Source: Psychrobium sp. MM17-31 (GTDB lineage: Bacteria > Pseudomonadota > Gammaproteobacteria > Enterobacterales > Psychrobiaceae). From it: DNA of 64,000 bases. The notes under the pieces were generated by a model. The model saw nothing but the letters and a program-made list of their open reading frames with translations. It was not told the DNA's origin and did not search any database. The stretch covers positions 26,581 to 90,580 of the forward strand of contig NZ_JAKRGA010000008.1 in assembly GCF_022347785.1 (NCBI RefSeq), in the 5' to 3' direction. Within the stretch, counting starts at the first letter, position 1. Every line of letters begins with the position of its first letter. This document shows positions 44,126 through 53,992 of this stretch, piece by piece. A program made the translations under genes and the position numbers.

Positions 44126-45088
44126 GTGGATAATACGTTTTCTTGGATTTTACTCATTGATGCGTCCCTTAGATTAGCGACGCCGTTGATGTTTGCTGCG
44201 CTGGCTGGCTTTATTAGTGAGCGAGCTGGCGTGATGGACATTGGCCTAGAAGGAAAGATGCTGCTCGGCGCATTTGCTGCGGCGACTGTTGCTGCTGTCA
44301 CTGGTTCAGCCTGGCAAGGTGTGTTGGCGGCTATGGTGATCACTGGTTGTTTTTCATTACTACATGCGTTCGCTTGTATTACCCATAAAGGTGATCAGGT
44401 GGTATCAGGTCTCGCGATTAATCTGTTAGCGCTCGCAATAACGGCATTATTGGCACAGCGCATTTTCGTGCAAGGTGGCATGACGCCGATATTGGCTGAT
44501 GATGAGCGGCTACCAAATCTGATATTCCCAAACTTAATCGAACATAACGATAGTGTGCTATCTCAGATTTATTGGCACCTGTTTAGTGGCCATAATGTTT
44601 TGGTGTATTTGGCGTTCATAGCGGTGCTGTTGCTGGTTTATTTAATGAAGTATTCAACATGGGGCGTAATTGTAATGGCAGCGGGGGACAATCCTGTTGC
44701 GCTTAAACGCGCTGGATTCTCTGTATCCAAAGTGCGTTATATGGCTGTTGTTGTTGGCGGCACGGTTTGTGGTTTAGCTGGTGCGTATTTGTCTATCGGT
44801 CACGGTGCAGGGTTTGTGGAAAATATGACGGTGGGTAAGGGCTTTATCGCGTTAGCCGCGCTTATCTTCGGGCGCTGGCATCCTGTTGGCGTGATGCTAT
44901 CGTGTTTGTTCTTTGGTTTTTTAGAAGCCTTGGCTATTCGATTACAGGAAAGTGGATTCACTGATGTCGACAGTGTGGTACCGATTCAGCTCTTAGAAGT
45001 AACTCCTTATGTATTGACCTTATGTGTTCTAGCAGGGGTAATTGGAAAATCAGCTGCGCCAGCGGCTTTGGGTAAGCCTATGCGATGA
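44126..45088 (+). CDS. Nucleoside-type ABC importer permease (YufQ-like)
   Basis: The second, 320-residue permease of the importer, with about eight helices. Family-typical segments are SERAGVMDIGLEGKMLLGAF, HKGDQVVSGLAINL and the C-terminal AALIFGRWHPVGV. It begins with GTG two bases after the first permease gene, and is the last of four genes. Low sequence similarity between the two permeases suggests a heterodimer. The following aroF gene is separated by 126 bases. Confidence 0.9.
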   Translation: MDNTFSWILLIDASLRLATPLMFAALAGFISERAGVMDIGLEGKMLLGAFAAATVAAVTGSAWQGVLAAMVITGCFSLLHAFACITHKGDQVVSGLAINLLALAITALLAQRIFVQGGMTPILADDERLPNLIFPNLIEHNDSVLSQIYWHLFSGHNVLVYLAFIAVLLLVYLMKYSTWGVIVMAAGDNPVALKRAGFSVSKVRYMAVVVGGTVCGLAGAYLSIGHGAGFVENMTVGKGFIALAALIFGRWHPVGVMLSCLFFGFLEALAIRLQESGFTDVDSVVPIQLLEVTPYVLTLCVLAGVIGKSAAPAALGKPMR

Positions 45089-45122
45089 TCTATCGTTATA
45101 AAGTATAAGTTAATTCAAAAAA

Positions 45123-45140
45123 TTGATTGGAGTCAATCAA
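45123..45140. promoter_or_regulatory. Inverted repeat upstream of aroF
   Basis: TTGATTG and CAATCAA flank GAGT, 75 bases before the aroF ATG. A T-run follows only on the minus strand, where no gene lies, so operator use is more likely than termination. It does not match the TyrR box. Confidence 0.35.
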
Positions 45141-45214
45141 AAAAGTTGCGCATTGTTTTTGTTGATGTTACAAAGAGCATCAAAGCAATAAGGTTATGTC
45201 GCAGGAAAGCAATA

Positions 45215-46312
45215 ATGAGCACTCAATCAATAGAAAATACCCATATAAGTTCCGAAAAAGTTTTAATTACGCCAACGCAGTTAAAGCAACAAATTCCATT
45301 AAGCGAGGCCGGCGCAAATTACATTGCTGGTGCGCGTCAAACGATTTCAAATATCATTCATGGCAAAGATCATCGCTTACTGGTGGTGACTGGACCTTGC
45401 TCAATTCACGATATTAAAAGTGCTAAAGAATACGCCTTAAAGCTGAAAGAGCTTCATGAGCAGTTAAAAGATGATATGTACTTAGTAATGCGTATTTACT
45501 TTGAAAAACCACGCACCACTGTCGGCTGGAAAGGTCTACTTAATGATCCACACATGAATGATTCATTCGAAGTAGAAGAAGGCCTTAAATTGGGGCGCGA
45601 GTTATTGGTTTGGTTGGCTGAATTAGAGCTGCCAGTGGCAACTGAAGCGCTTGATCCTATTAGTCCTCAATACCTGTCAGAGTTATTTAGCTGGTCAGCA
45701 ATTGGTGCGCGTACTACTGAGTCACAAACTCACCGTGAAATGGCCAGTGGTTTATCGATGCCTGTCGGCTTTAAGAATGGTACTGACGGCAAAATTAATG
45801 TTGCGATTAATGCTATGGAATCGGCAATGCATTCACATCGTTTCATGGGAATTAACACGCAAGGGCAGGTTGCACTTATGCAAACTCAGGGTAATCCTGA
45901 TGGTCATATCATTTTACGCGGTGGTAAAACGCCAAACTATGAAGCGCAAGACGTGCAAGATATTGAGCAACAAATCACTGGCGCTGGTTTAACGCCAAAG
46001 CTGGTTGTGGATTGCAGTCACGGTAACTCTAATAAAGATCACACGCGACAACCTTTAGTTGCCAATGATATATTTGAGCAAATTTGTGCTGGTAACCGCT
46101 CGATCATGGGTATTATGCTAGAAAGTCATTTGTTTGAAGGTAATCAATCGAGTTCGCTGCCGAAAGATCAATTGCGCTATGGCGTGTCAGTAACCGATGC
46201 TTGTATCAATTGGTTAGATACCGAAAAACTGTTGATTGAAGGCGCAGGAAAAATTGGTTCAGCACTAAAACAACGCGTATCAGGAGAGGTTGATGTCCGA
46301 AAAGTCGTGTGA
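45215..46312 (+). CDS. aroF: 3-deoxy-7-phosphoheptulonate synthase (DAHP synthase, AroF-type)
   Basis: The first step of the shikimate pathway, condensing phosphoenolpyruvate and erythrose-4-phosphate. Class I-alpha signatures: [51 protein letters not shown] (in parts), [11 protein letters not shown] and GIMLESHL. The start at 45215 (MSTQSIEN) has AGGA upstream; the longer frame adds 23 residues without support. 365 residues. It overlaps tyrA by 20 bases, the same aroF-tyrA arrangement as E. coli, which suggests the tyrosine-sensitive isoenzyme; that is inference from context. Confidence 0.94.
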   Translation: MSTQSIENTHISSEKVLITPTQLKQQIPLSEAGANYIAGARQTISNIIHGKDHRLLVVTGPCSIHDIKSAKEYALKLKELHEQLKDDMYLVMRIYFEKPRTTVGWKGLLNDPHMNDSFEVEEGLKLGRELLVWLAELELPVATEALDPISPQYLSELFSWSAIGARTTESQTHREMASGLSMPVGFKNGTDGKINVAINAMESAMHSHRFMGINTQGQVALMQTQGNPDGHIILRGGKTPNYEAQDVQDIEQQITGAGLTPKLVVDCSHGNSNKDHTRQPLVANDIFEQICAGNRSIMGIMLESHLFEGNQSSSLPKDQLRYGVSVTDACINWLDTEKLLIEGAGKIGSALKQRVSGEVDVRKVV

Positions 46313-47429
46313 TGCTCTAGACGAGTTGCGACATGCCATCGATGAAGTCGATGGCCAGTTAATTGAATTACTTGCAAAACGCTTGTCGTTGGTTGCAGAA
46401 GTTGGTGAAGTAAAAAGTGAAGCTGGGGTACCAATTTATGCCCCAGAGCGTGAAGCCGCTATGCTGGCAAAGCGCCGCAGTGAAGCCGATGAGGCAGGTG
46501 TTGGCGGTGATCTAATTGAAGATGTTCTGCGCCGCTTAATGCGTGAATCATATCATCGTGAGAAAGACACTGGCTTTAAATGTATTAAGCCAGACTTAGG
46601 TGATGTGGTTATTGTCGGTGGTCGAGGCAAGCTGGGTGGTGTCTTCAAGCGCATGCTCGAATTGTCAGGCTATAACGTCAAGGTGTTAGATAAAGACGAT
46701 TGGTCTAGTGCGCCAGAGCTGTTTGCCAATGCGGGCTTAGTGATTGTTTCTGTGCCCATCAATTTAACTACCGAGATTATTGATCAATTATCTGGACTGC
46801 CATCAGACTGCGTGCTGGTGGATCTAACCTCGACGAAAGGCAAGCCGTTAGAGCATATGCTTAATGTTCATGCGGGGCCAGTGCTAGGCCTGCATCCAAT
46901 GTTTGGTCCTGATGTTGCGAGCTTAGCCAAACAGGTTATTATTTATTGTGATGGCCGCTCACCGGAAAAATATGCTTGGTTGTTAGAGCAAATTGGCATT
47001 TGGGGCGCTAAGTTAACCTTGGCTGATCCACAAGAACACGACAATGCGATGACGTTAGTACAGGGCATGCGCCATTTTACTACCTTCGTTTACGGACAAC
47101 ATCTTGCGGCAGAAAATCCAAATATGGAGCAGCTGCTTGATTATAGCTCGCCAATCTATCGCTTAGAGTTAGCTATGGTAGGACGTTTGTTTGCGCAAGA
47201 TTCTCAGCTGTACGCCGACATTATTTTCTCATCTAATGAGAATACTAAGATGTTTTCTCGTTACTTATCGCGTTTTGAACATGCTAATACGATGTTAGTA
47301 AATGGTGATAGAGAAGGGTTCATCCAAGCATTTAAAGAAGTATCGCAATGGTTTGGCGATTACTCTCAACAATTCTTAGATGAATCGAAACAGCTGCTAA
47401 TGCAAGCGCATGATAGCCGTGCTGTGTAG
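46293..47429 (+). CDS. tyrA: TyrA, bifunctional chorismate mutase/prephenate dehydrogenase
   Basis: Two steps of tyrosine synthesis in one 378-residue protein. An AroQ chorismate mutase domain (about residues 1-90; [22 protein letters not shown] in pieces) is followed by the prephenate dehydrogenase: NAD site [26 protein letters not shown], and GLHPMFGPD with the catalytic His. The ATG at 46293 has AGGAG upstream. It overlaps the end of aroF, so the two are translationally coupled. Feedback by tyrosine is known for the E. coli enzyme. Confidence 0.95.
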   Translation: MSEKSCDALDELRHAIDEVDGQLIELLAKRLSLVAEVGEVKSEAGVPIYAPEREAAMLAKRRSEADEAGVGGDLIEDVLRRLMRESYHREKDTGFKCIKPDLGDVVIVGGRGKLGGVFKRMLELSGYNVKVLDKDDWSSAPELFANAGLVIVSVPINLTTEIIDQLSGLPSDCVLVDLTSTKGKPLEHMLNVHAGPVLGLHPMFGPDVASLAKQVIIYCDGRSPEKYAWLLEQIGIWGAKLTLADPQEHDNAMTLVQGMRHFTTFVYGQHLAAENPNMEQLLDYSSPIYRLELAMVGRLFAQDSQLYADIIFSSNENTKMFSRYLSRFEHANTMLVNGDREGFIQAFKEVSQWFGDYSQQFLDESKQLLMQAHDSRAV

Positions 47430-47454
47430 CGTTAAGATGAGTAAAGCACAATCG

Positions 47455-47490
47455 AAAAGGCCCCTCGATATTTCAAGGGGCCTTTTCATT
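47455..47490. terminator. Bidirectional terminator between tyrA and pheA
   Basis: An 11-bp stem (AAAAGGCCCCT / AGGGGCCTTTT) with a 10-base loop and A/T-rich flanks on both sides separates two convergent genes, 25 bases from tyrA and 12 from the pheA stop. Confidence 0.9.
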
Positions 47491-47501
47491 TTTATAAGGG
47501 G

Positions 47502-48695
47502 TTACACTGGTGTATTACTATCGAGTAATACGTCAGGAATTGGTGTAGCTTGAATAGTCTCAGAAGGGTAACACCCTAAGATCTTAATATCCTTGGCGAT
47601 ACTATTTAGTTCATTGAGGGCTTGTTGCATACTTGCGTGGTGCAGATTGCAATCGACATCGATATAGAACATCTCTTCCCACGGGTTACCTTGGATAGGG
47701 CGCGACTCTAATTTAGTCATGCTAATACCGTTGTTTTTAAGTACGAGTAATGCATCAACTAAGGCACCAGTTGTTTGATGGGTCGACATAATAAAGGTCG
47801 TTTTAGCCGGAATTTGTACGGCAACTTCCACCGCCTTACGCGCTACAACAATAAAGCGGCTGTGGTTCTCTTGTTGATTAGCGATATTACGCTCAATAGC
47901 GTTCAAGCCATAGAGCTTGCCACCTTCTTGTGAGGCAATCGCCGCCACGTTAGGCGTATTTAATGTCGCAACTTGCTCCATCGCTGCCGCGGTACTTTCA
48001 ACAAATTCAAATTTAATACCTTTATGTTTACTCAAAAACTGAGAACATTGTTGGTATGGCTGAACGTGACAGTAAACGGTATCTATATGCTCAATACTGC
48101 TGTTGTCGGCCGTGACTAAGCAGTGTTCAACTGGTTGGGTTAATTCGCCAACAATTGATAGTGAAGTGTGTTGCAGCACATCATAAACTTCATTAATGCT
48201 GCCAGAACTGGTGTTCTCAATTGGTAGTAAACCAAATTCAGCTTGGCCAGATTCTACCTTTGTAACTATGTCACTAAATGAGTCACAACCTAGCTCGATA
48301 ATATCTTCGACGCGGCGAGAAAAGTAGCGGTGACAAGCTAGGTAACTATAAGAGCCCTTTGAGCCCAGAAATGCGACACGGGCAATAGGTGATTCGTGTT
48401 GATGATTAGCGCGCTCTTGCAACCAGGCTTGTTGGTTGAGCACCGAGTCTTCGATGATAACGTGGAATAATTTTGAGACGTAGTGCGCATCTAAACCCAG
48501 CTTGTGACCGCGCTGGATGAGATCAATCAGTAGTTGCTCCTCACGCTCAGTATCGCGAACGGCTTTAACGGTATCGATCTTAGATTGTGCGACGCTCAGA
48601 CTCAGCTGACGGCGTTCGCCTAGAAGCGTTAAAAGCTGTTGGTCCAGGGCGGTTATTTTTTCGCGTACTTCTGAAAGCACGACCTTGTCACTCAT
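47502..48695 (-). CDS. pheA: PheA, bifunctional chorismate mutase/prephenate dehydratase
   Basis: Two steps of phenylalanine synthesis in one 397-residue protein: chorismate mutase (about residues 1-90), prephenate dehydratase (about 105-285; FLGSKGSYSYLA, ENTSSGSINEVYD) and a C-terminal ACT domain (TTGALVDALL and LESRPIQG, the phenylalanine-binding motifs). The start at 48695 (MSDKVVLSE) has AGAGGAA upstream; the longer frame adds 23 residues from the leader. I found no phenylalanine-rich leader peptide or attenuator like E. coli pheL; a TyrR-like box lies upstream instead. Confidence 0.95.
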   Translation of the reverse strand: MSDKVVLSEVREKITALDQQLLTLLGERRQLSLSVAQSKIDTVKAVRDTEREEQLLIDLIQRGHKLGLDAHYVSKLFHVIIEDSVLNQQAWLQERANHQHESPIARVAFLGSKGSYSYLACHRYFSRRVEDIIELGCDSFSDIVTKVESGQAEFGLLPIENTSSGSINEVYDVLQHTSLSIVGELTQPVEHCLVTADNSSIEHIDTVYCHVQPYQQCSQFLSKHKGIKFEFVESTAAAMEQVATLNTPNVAAIASQEGGKLYGLNAIERNIANQQENHSRFIVVARKAVEVAVQIPAKTTFIMSTHQTTGALVDALLVLKNNGISMTKLESRPIQGNPWEEMFYIDVDCNLHHASMQQALNELNSIAKDIKILGCYPSETIQATPIPDVLLDSNTPV

Positions 48696-48755
48696 GTTTA
48701 TTCCTCTGAGTAATACGTCATAAATTACCTTGAATTTAGGGGGTGTAAACCTTGC

Positions 48756-48773
48756 TGTCAACACATATTTACA
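48756..48773. promoter_or_regulatory. TyrR-like box upstream of pheA
   Basis: TGTCAACACATATTTACA matches the TyrR consensus (TGTAAA, 6 bases, TTTACA) at 11 of 12 fixed positions, 61 bases before the pheA ATG. A further half-site TGTAAA lies at 48744. This suggests aromatic-amino-acid control of pheA. Confidence 0.5.
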
Positions 48774-49075
48774 ATTGTTTAGTCGTAAGAGTTCTAAGGT
48801 AAAATCTGGGGGATATTTTATGTCGATTGTTTTTCATACAGATTATTAAACGCGAATTTTTTTTATCATTTTTTTTGTCGCTTTGTTTTCAAGAAGATAG
48901 CTCTTTTGGATGTTTAATTCATTGTTTTATATATGTTTAATTTTAGAACTCTGAGTTGGTAATTCGCAATTAGTTCGGTTATAAATAAAGTCGTTACATC
49001 ATTAAACAAGTTGTTATACAGGATTTATAACTAACTAATTTCGAGGTTAATGTTGTCTGCCAATGAGGAGCTATA
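48774..49075. other. AT-rich region between pheA and the secreted-protein gene
   Basis: About 300 very AT-rich bases. They should hold the divergent promoters of pheA and the gene at 49076. A GGGGGA-preceded ATG at 48820 opens only a 9-codon frame. I see no RNA gene or terminator here. Confidence 0.4.
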
Positions 49076-49438
49076 ATGGATAAAGTTCTACTATTTGTAT
49101 TCGCGCTATTTAGCGCTACTGCCAATGCGGTGTCGATGGAAAACGATGTCTTTTCATTAAACGCCAATCAAATCAATTTCAAAGTCGGTGAGATAACCGC
49201 GAAAGAAAACGTCCAATTGAGGATTAAGTCGCTCGAAGATATTGCTAAGCTGAGTAGTAAAAGTAATATTGCGTTGTCAGAGTTAACACAGCAACAGCGA
49301 GTGCTAAATATTTCATTAGCTGATGGTTGGACAATGAAAGGGCGGATCTTAGCAATACGTATCGACGGCGAAGCCGCGATTATTGAATCTGATGAACTTT
49401 ATTTAGTCAGTGAACAACTTCTCGCACACAAGCTTTAA
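49076..49438 (+). CDS. Small secreted protein of unknown function
   Basis: A 120-residue protein with a clear signal peptide (MDKVLLFVFALFSATANA, cleavage likely after residue 18) and a GAGGAG Shine-Dalgarno. The mature part is about 100 residues, mixed helix and strand in pattern, with no Cys, no lipobox and no motif I recognise; the stretch ENVQLRIKSLEDIAKL could be helical. It lies between pheA and the carboxypeptidase, with a 12-bp hairpin after it. It is probably a real gene because of its signal peptide and ribosome site. Confidence 0.65.
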   Translation: MDKVLLFVFALFSATANAVSMENDVFSLNANQINFKVGEITAKENVQLRIKSLEDIAKLSSKSNIALSELTQQQRVLNISLADGWTMKGRILAIRIDGEAAIIESDELYLVSEQLLAHKL

Positions 49439-49459
49439 ATCATCTTTCATTCCTCAAGG

Positions 49460-49489
49460 CAGCCATAGTAACTTATTACTATGGCTGTT
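49460..49489 (+). terminator. Hairpin after the secreted-protein gene
   Basis: A perfect 12-bp stem (CAGCCATAGTAA / TTACTATGGCTG) with a CTTA loop and a weak T-tract. The longest frame of the next gene would start inside it, which supports the later start at 49556. Confidence 0.6.
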
Positions 49490-49555
49490 ATGATCTACGC
49501 TGAAAAATTCTTAACGCCCTTGCTGTTTTATATGGGCAGACATCGTGGATCTATT

Positions 49556-50680
49556 ATGAAAATTACTCAAAATTTCGATAGCGGAAATATCGAGGTTCTA
49601 TCGGTTGAAGATAGCCAAAATATCCGCCTAGCCATTCGTAAAGACTCTAATGCTGAATACAGCCAATGGTTTCACTACCGCTTAACTGGTGCTAAAAACA
49701 AGCCTGTAACCATGTGTATTACTAATGCCCATCAATGTTCATATCTTGAAGGTTGGGATGATTACCAAGCTGTAGCTTCATATGATCGTGAAACATGGTT
49801 CCGCGTTGAAACGCACTACGATGGCAAACAGTTAGTGATTAAGCATCAACCTGAGTGTGACAGCGTCTATTACGCTTATTTTGCGCCTTATTCAATGGAG
49901 CGTCACCACGATTTAATTGCACAAGCGCAAATGCATGACAATGTAGAGCATATGCTGCTTGGACAAACCGTTGATGGCCAAGATATGGACTTACTTAAAA
50001 TCGGCAGTGATGGCGACGGCAAAAAGGTGTGCTGGATGATTGCTCGTCAGCATCCTGGCGAAACAATGGCCGAGTGGTGGATGGAAGGCATGTTGGCCGC
50101 CTTGCTAGATCAAGATGACCCCATTTCAAAAGCATTGCTAAACAAGGCCGTGTTTTACGTTGTACCGAACATGAATCCTGATGGCAGTAAGCGCGGTAAT
50201 CTGCGTGCCAATGCAGCTGGTGCGAACTTAAATCGTGAGTGGTTAGAGCCATCTATGGATCGTAGCCCTGAAGTTTATCTCGTGCGCGAGAAAATGGAAC
50301 AAACAGGAATGGATTTTTGTTTAGATGTACACGGTGACGAAGCGCTACCATACAACTTTATTGCTGGCTCTGAAGGTATTGCTGATTGGAATGAAGACCG
50401 TCAGGCGCTACTTGATTTTTATCAGCAGGCACTGATTAATGCTAGCCCTGATTTCCAAAATAAAATTGGTTATGACATCGATAAGCCGGGTGAGGCGTTG
50501 ATGACTGTGGGCACTAATTATTTAGCACAGGCGTTTGGCTGCTTAGTGATGACCTTAGAAATGCCATTTAAAGATACGGTAGAAACGCCTGACGAAGACT
50601 TTGGCTGGTCACCAGCTCGCTCTCAGGAGCTAGGCAAAGCTTGTTTAAATGCGCTTTATCAAACAATGCCTAAACTTTAA
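49556..50680 (+). CDS. M14-family zinc carboxypeptidase (cytosolic carboxypeptidase-like)
   Basis: A 374-residue metallopeptidase of the M14 family, in the subgroup related to eukaryotic cytosolic carboxypeptidases. It has an N-terminal beta-sandwich domain (about residues 1-115), then zinc ligands HPGE (His and Glu) and the third His in LDVHGDE, the substrate-binding NPDGSKRGNLR and NLNREW, and a catalytic Glu probably in TLEMPFKDT. The start at 49556 lies after a terminator hairpin. No signal peptide is seen, so it is cytoplasmic. Its natural substrate is unknown. Confidence 0.88.
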   Translation: MKITQNFDSGNIEVLSVEDSQNIRLAIRKDSNAEYSQWFHYRLTGAKNKPVTMCITNAHQCSYLEGWDDYQAVASYDRETWFRVETHYDGKQLVIKHQPECDSVYYAYFAPYSMERHHDLIAQAQMHDNVEHMLLGQTVDGQDMDLLKIGSDGDGKKVCWMIARQHPGETMAEWWMEGMLAALLDQDDPISKALLNKAVFYVVPNMNPDGSKRGNLRANAAGANLNREWLEPSMDRSPEVYLVREKMEQTGMDFCLDVHGDEALPYNFIAGSEGIADWNEDRQALLDFYQQALINASPDFQNKIGYDIDKPGEALMTVGTNYLAQAFGCLVMTLEMPFKDTVETPDEDFGWSPARSQELGKACLNALYQTMPKL

Positions 50681-50701
50681 GGCATATCAAAACTTAGCAA
50701 T

Positions 50702-50729
50702 AAAAAGGAGCGATAAACGCTCCTTTTTT
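50702..50729. terminator. Bidirectional terminator between the carboxypeptidase and lapD
   Basis: An 11-bp stem (AAAAAGGAGCG / CGCTCCTTTTT) with an ATAAA loop and T-runs on both strands ends both convergent transcripts. Confidence 0.92.
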
Positions 50730-50740
50730 GTGTCCACTGA

Positions 50741-52675
50741 TTAGGTTTCGTGTGGGTCAATTTCCACTGGTGGGTAAATGAATCCTTGATAACCGTGAGG
50801 GTGTAGTGAGTTAAAGTTAGCCAGTTGTTTTTCGTCTTCAATGGCAGTAACGATAACTTCAATACCAATACCTTTTGCAACATTAACCAGAGCACGACAC
50901 AGCTCGCTGTTTTGCTCAGTTTTGCTGTAGAACGAGAATGATTGGTCAAGTTTAACGTAAGTAGGTTTAACTTGCTGTAGGTAGTTTAGTGAGCCAATTC
51001 GGCGACCACATTGGTCGATACCAAAGTTAGAACCATATTCTTTAACTGTTTCACATAGTGCAATACACTCATCTAAATTACTGCTTACTACAGATTCTGG
51101 GATCTCAAACTGGATCTTGTGTGAGTTAGTTGAGCTTTGTAGGAACAAGGCTAGCCATTGGTGGAACTTAGTATCTTTAACACTATCTGCGGTTAAGTTA
51201 ACGGCAATAGGTTCATGGGTTTTTGCCAAGATATTGTTGTTAACGATAGATTTTAAGATGCACTTATCTAGCTCATTACCTAATGAAAGTAGCTCAACAT
51301 ATGGCATGAATACACCCGCGTTTAGCACTTTGCCATCAACGTTTAGACGACAATACACTTCACGTTGTAATACGTCACTACTATTCATCTTGTGCACAGG
51401 TTGCCATTGGAATACAAAGCGATTGCTGTTAATGGCATGAGTAAGTTTTTTGCGCCACTCTTCACGTGAGAACTTGTGTTGTTGCTTCTTGCTATCAAAC
51501 CATAGAATCGTTTTTTGCTCTTTAGTCGCCTGTTGTAGCGCGTTGTCAGATTGCGATAGTAAGTCAGATGGCTTCATGTCGTTCTCACGCATGCTTACAC
51601 CTAGATAGAAGTCGCTATTTGGCTCACAACCAGCTTTCGACATTTCTTGATTGATGAGGCGTACCAACGTCTGCACGTAACTCTTCATTTGATCTTCGTC
51701 GCCTTTGGTGATCAAGAAGGCAAACTCACCATTAGCGATACGGGCAATCACCGACTCTGCAACCTTAGGTAGTTGTTGTTGCATGGCTTCTGCAAGCACC
51801 TTGATGGTTTCATCACGCACCTGATAGCCGTATTTACTATGAATCTCTTCAAGCCAATCGAATTTAGCAAGAATTAAACCGCCGTAACCTGGCTCGCTAA
51901 GCCAGCTGTTGAGCTGTGCAGTTAAGTATTGACGATTTGGAAGATTTGACACGCGATCGACTAAGCTATCCTTACGCAGTGTATCGACTTCATTGTCCAA
52001 GGTATTAAAGACTTTCTTAAGCTGATTCGACATTGAGTTAATTGAGATAACCACGTCTTTTAACTCTGACGTCGATGGCAGCGCCATATCTTTATGGAAC
52101 TTACGTTGCGCGATGCCTTTGGCGTGCTCTGCAATTTCATTGAGCGGCTTGAGAATTTGCGTTAGGCGCAAACGAAGAACAACCAGCGATACGATAAACA
52201 GCGCTGATAATACTAGAAGCGTATCATTCATAATGCGCCAAAGTTCGCGATAACCAAGGCCAGGGTGAGCTTCGATTTCTAATTTGGCCAATTGCATCCA
52301 ACCAGATGTTATAAGGCTTTCTTTCGTCTGAGCTTCAAATAAGTTGAGATCTGTAAACCAGGATGGGACTTCGTCAACAACAACAGGGTTTTCCCATGTT
52401 TGCTGTTTGTTATCAACTAACCATGTCAGTGTTACACGTCGATAGAAGCCACCTTCAAACACAACGTTAATTAGTGTTTCAGCACCTACTAAATCGCCAG
52501 TTTCTAAATGTGGCTTTAGCATGAGACTCAGTGATGTGCTCGTGTTATTTAAATCAGACTCCATTTGTTGTGCCATAAAGTCTTTTGTTTCAGTAAACTG
52601 AAAATAGACAATACTCGACATAACAAGTAAAAAGAGTCCAAATAACAGTGAGTTGATCTGTTGAAACAGGGTCAT
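50741..52675 (-). CDS. lapD: LapD-type c-di-GMP receptor, degenerate GGDEF-EAL
   Basis: A 644-residue inner-membrane receptor controlling adhesin release. Order: helix 1 (about residues 7-26), a periplasmic LapD/MoxY-type domain (about 27-150), helix 2 (about 153-168), HAMP (to about 225), GGDEF (about 240-390) and EAL (about 400-644). The GGDEF motif reads ANGEF (314-318) and the EAL signature reads EVYCRL, so neither cyclase nor phosphodiesterase activity is expected. In Pseudomonas, c-di-GMP bound to the EAL domain lets LapD sequester LapG. The lapG gene ends seven bases upstream, so the pair is co-transcribed. Confidence 0.92.
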   Translation of the reverse strand: MTLFQQINSLLFGLFLLVMSSIVYFQFTETKDFMAQQMESDLNNTSTSLSLMLKPHLETGDLVGAETLINVVFEGGFYRRVTLTWLVDNKQQTWENPVVVDEVPSWFTDLNLFEAQTKESLITSGWMQLAKLEIEAHPGLGYRELWRIMNDTLLVLSALFIVSLVVLRLRLTQILKPLNEIAEHAKGIAQRKFHKDMALPSTSELKDVVISINSMSNQLKKVFNTLDNEVDTLRKDSLVDRVSNLPNRQYLTAQLNSWLSEPGYGGLILAKFDWLEEIHSKYGYQVRDETIKVLAEAMQQQLPKVAESVIARIANGEFAFLITKGDEDQMKSYVQTLVRLINQEMSKAGCEPNSDFYLGVSMRENDMKPSDLLSQSDNALQQATKEQKTILWFDSKKQQHKFSREEWRKKLTHAINSNRFVFQWQPVHKMNSSDVLQREVYCRLNVDGKVLNAGVFMPYVELLSLGNELDKCILKSIVNNNILAKTHEPIAVNLTADSVKDTKFHQWLALFLQSSTNSHKIQFEIPESVVSSNLDECIALCETVKEYGSNFGIDQCGRRIGSLNYLQQVKPTYVKLDQSFSFYSKTEQNSELCRALVNVAKGIGIEVIVTAIEDEKQLANFNSLHPHGYQGFIYPPVEIDPHET

Positions 52676-52682
52676 TGCTGTG

Positions 52683-53384
52683 TTACTCCAATTTTAACTT
52701 AGGCTGTTTTAGGTTGTTTACGCCAAGGCGTTGTTTGAGGCTTGTCCAACGCTTTAAGCGCTTGGAATCACCAGCAAGAACACCACGTCCTTTTTCTTTA
52801 TTTAACCATAACTGTGTACCATTAAAGCTGTACACGGGTAATAAATCTGATCGTTGAGTTGCAGGTTTTATTTTACCGTCTATATTATCTAGTATTAGCG
52901 GTACTGATGCTGGCGTTTCATAGTAAGCCAAAACCATATGATATTGATTTAAACGCAGCGCCTTAACCATGGTAATCCGCATTTTTTCATCCGGAACCCC
53001 CAACTCTAACAAGGTGTAATATTTGGCAATAGAGTAATCTTCACAATCACCGCCATTCACCCCAATAAACTCAATGGGAGTCGCCCAATAGTTTTTTACA
53101 CCCCATAATTTTATATCGTCAACAAAGCGAAAATAGTTAAAGAATCGATTAACTTTTTCCAGTTTGTCACGTTCTGAAAGCGCTTTGTCTTGAGTAAGTA
53201 TCTTCACCCACGCATTACCGCGTTTTCCTGCGCGCTCTCCATAGTTTTTCTTTAATGCTTCGATAACCTTTTGGTTGTCGATGTTACTGCCTGATTTTGC
53301 ATAGAGCCCAAACGTTAGCAAAGAGGACACCAGCGCGAGCTTGAGTGGCCATTTCATTCCTTTGTTACGCTGCAGGGGCTCCAT
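52683..53384 (-). CDS. lapG: LapG-type periplasmic cysteine protease
   Basis: A 233-residue transglutaminase-like protease (DUF920) with an N-terminal signal helix. The catalytic triad is visible: Cys114 in GGDCEDYSIA, His149 in QYHMVLAYY and Asp166 in LILDNIDG. Asp113 and Glu115 beside the cysteine match the calcium-binding pair known in Legionella LapG. In the Lap pathway it cuts the N-terminal retention module of the adhesin and releases it from the cell. It is adjacent to lapD, its regulator, and to the adhesin export genes. The target site on the adhesin lies outside the window. Confidence 0.93.
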   Translation of the reverse strand: MEPLQRNKGMKWPLKLALVSSLLTFGLYAKSGSNIDNQKVIEALKKNYGERAGKRGNAWVKILTQDKALSERDKLEKVNRFFNYFRFVDDIKLWGVKNYWATPIEFIGVNGGDCEDYSIAKYYTLLELGVPDEKMRITMVKALRLNQYHMVLAYYETPASVPLILDNIDGKIKPATQRSDLLPVYSFNGTQLWLNKEKGRGVLAGDSKRLKRWTSLKQRLGVNNLKQPKLKLE

Positions 53385-53392
53385 GTATTATT

Positions 53393-53992
53393 CTAAAGTC
53401 CATCTGCCGTATAAATAGTCCACTTCATCGCAGTAGATTGTTCAGTACCTGACAGTGATGCGACGATGCGGCGGTTTTTAGAATGTGCCTCAGGCGTATC
53501 GCTTTCGTCTAATAGCTTATCGAAACCATAACCTACCGCAGCAACTCTAAATGCTGGAATGCCATATTGATTCTTTAATACATTAGCGACAGCATTCGCG
53601 CGTTTTTCAGAGAGCTTTTGATTTAACTCAGCAGAGCCTTGACGGCTACAGTGGCCTTCTATCGTCACGTGGCTGCCTGGGAACTTGTTCATAAAATCAC
53701 TAACTTCTTTAATTTTGGCAAAATCAGCTTGAGATATTTCTGCTGAATTATTGGCGAAGTTAATGTTTAATGTAATGCTATCGTCAATGCGTTTGATGCT
53801 GCTGCAGCCGTAGTTATCGATTGTGGCCCCTAAGAAGGTATCAGCACATTTCTCACGAGCTTCGATCACGCCATCGGCATCGAGATCTTCGAGATTGTGT
53901 TTTTGAATAACGGCTTGGTTGATGTCGATAACATCGGTGGCTCCACAGCCGGTTAGCGCTAATAACGCGATTGCTAAAGTAAGGTTTCTCAT
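53393..53992 (-). CDS. OmpA-family lipoprotein of the adhesin operon
   Basis: A 199-residue outer-membrane lipoprotein. The signal peptide ends in a lipobox (LTGC), there is a short calcium-type segment with two Cys (DLDADGVIEAREKC and YGC), then an OmpA-C domain (about residues 70-185; TIEGHCSRQGSAELNQKLSEKRA in pieces, with the usual peptidoglycan-binding Arg). Its start overlaps the TolC-like gene by four bases. An ompA-like gene in this position is also found in the Shewanella bpf operon. It may anchor the export channel to peptidoglycan; that is inference. Confidence 0.9.
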   Translation of the reverse strand: MRNLTLAIALLALTGCGATDVIDINQAVIQKHNLEDLDADGVIEAREKCADTFLGATIDNYGCSSIKRIDDSITLNINFANNSAEISQADFAKIKEVSDFMNKFPGSHVTIEGHCSRQGSAELNQKLSEKRANAVANVLKNQYGIPAFRVAAVGYGFDKLLDESDTPEAHSKNRRIVASLSGTEQSTAMKWTIYTADGL

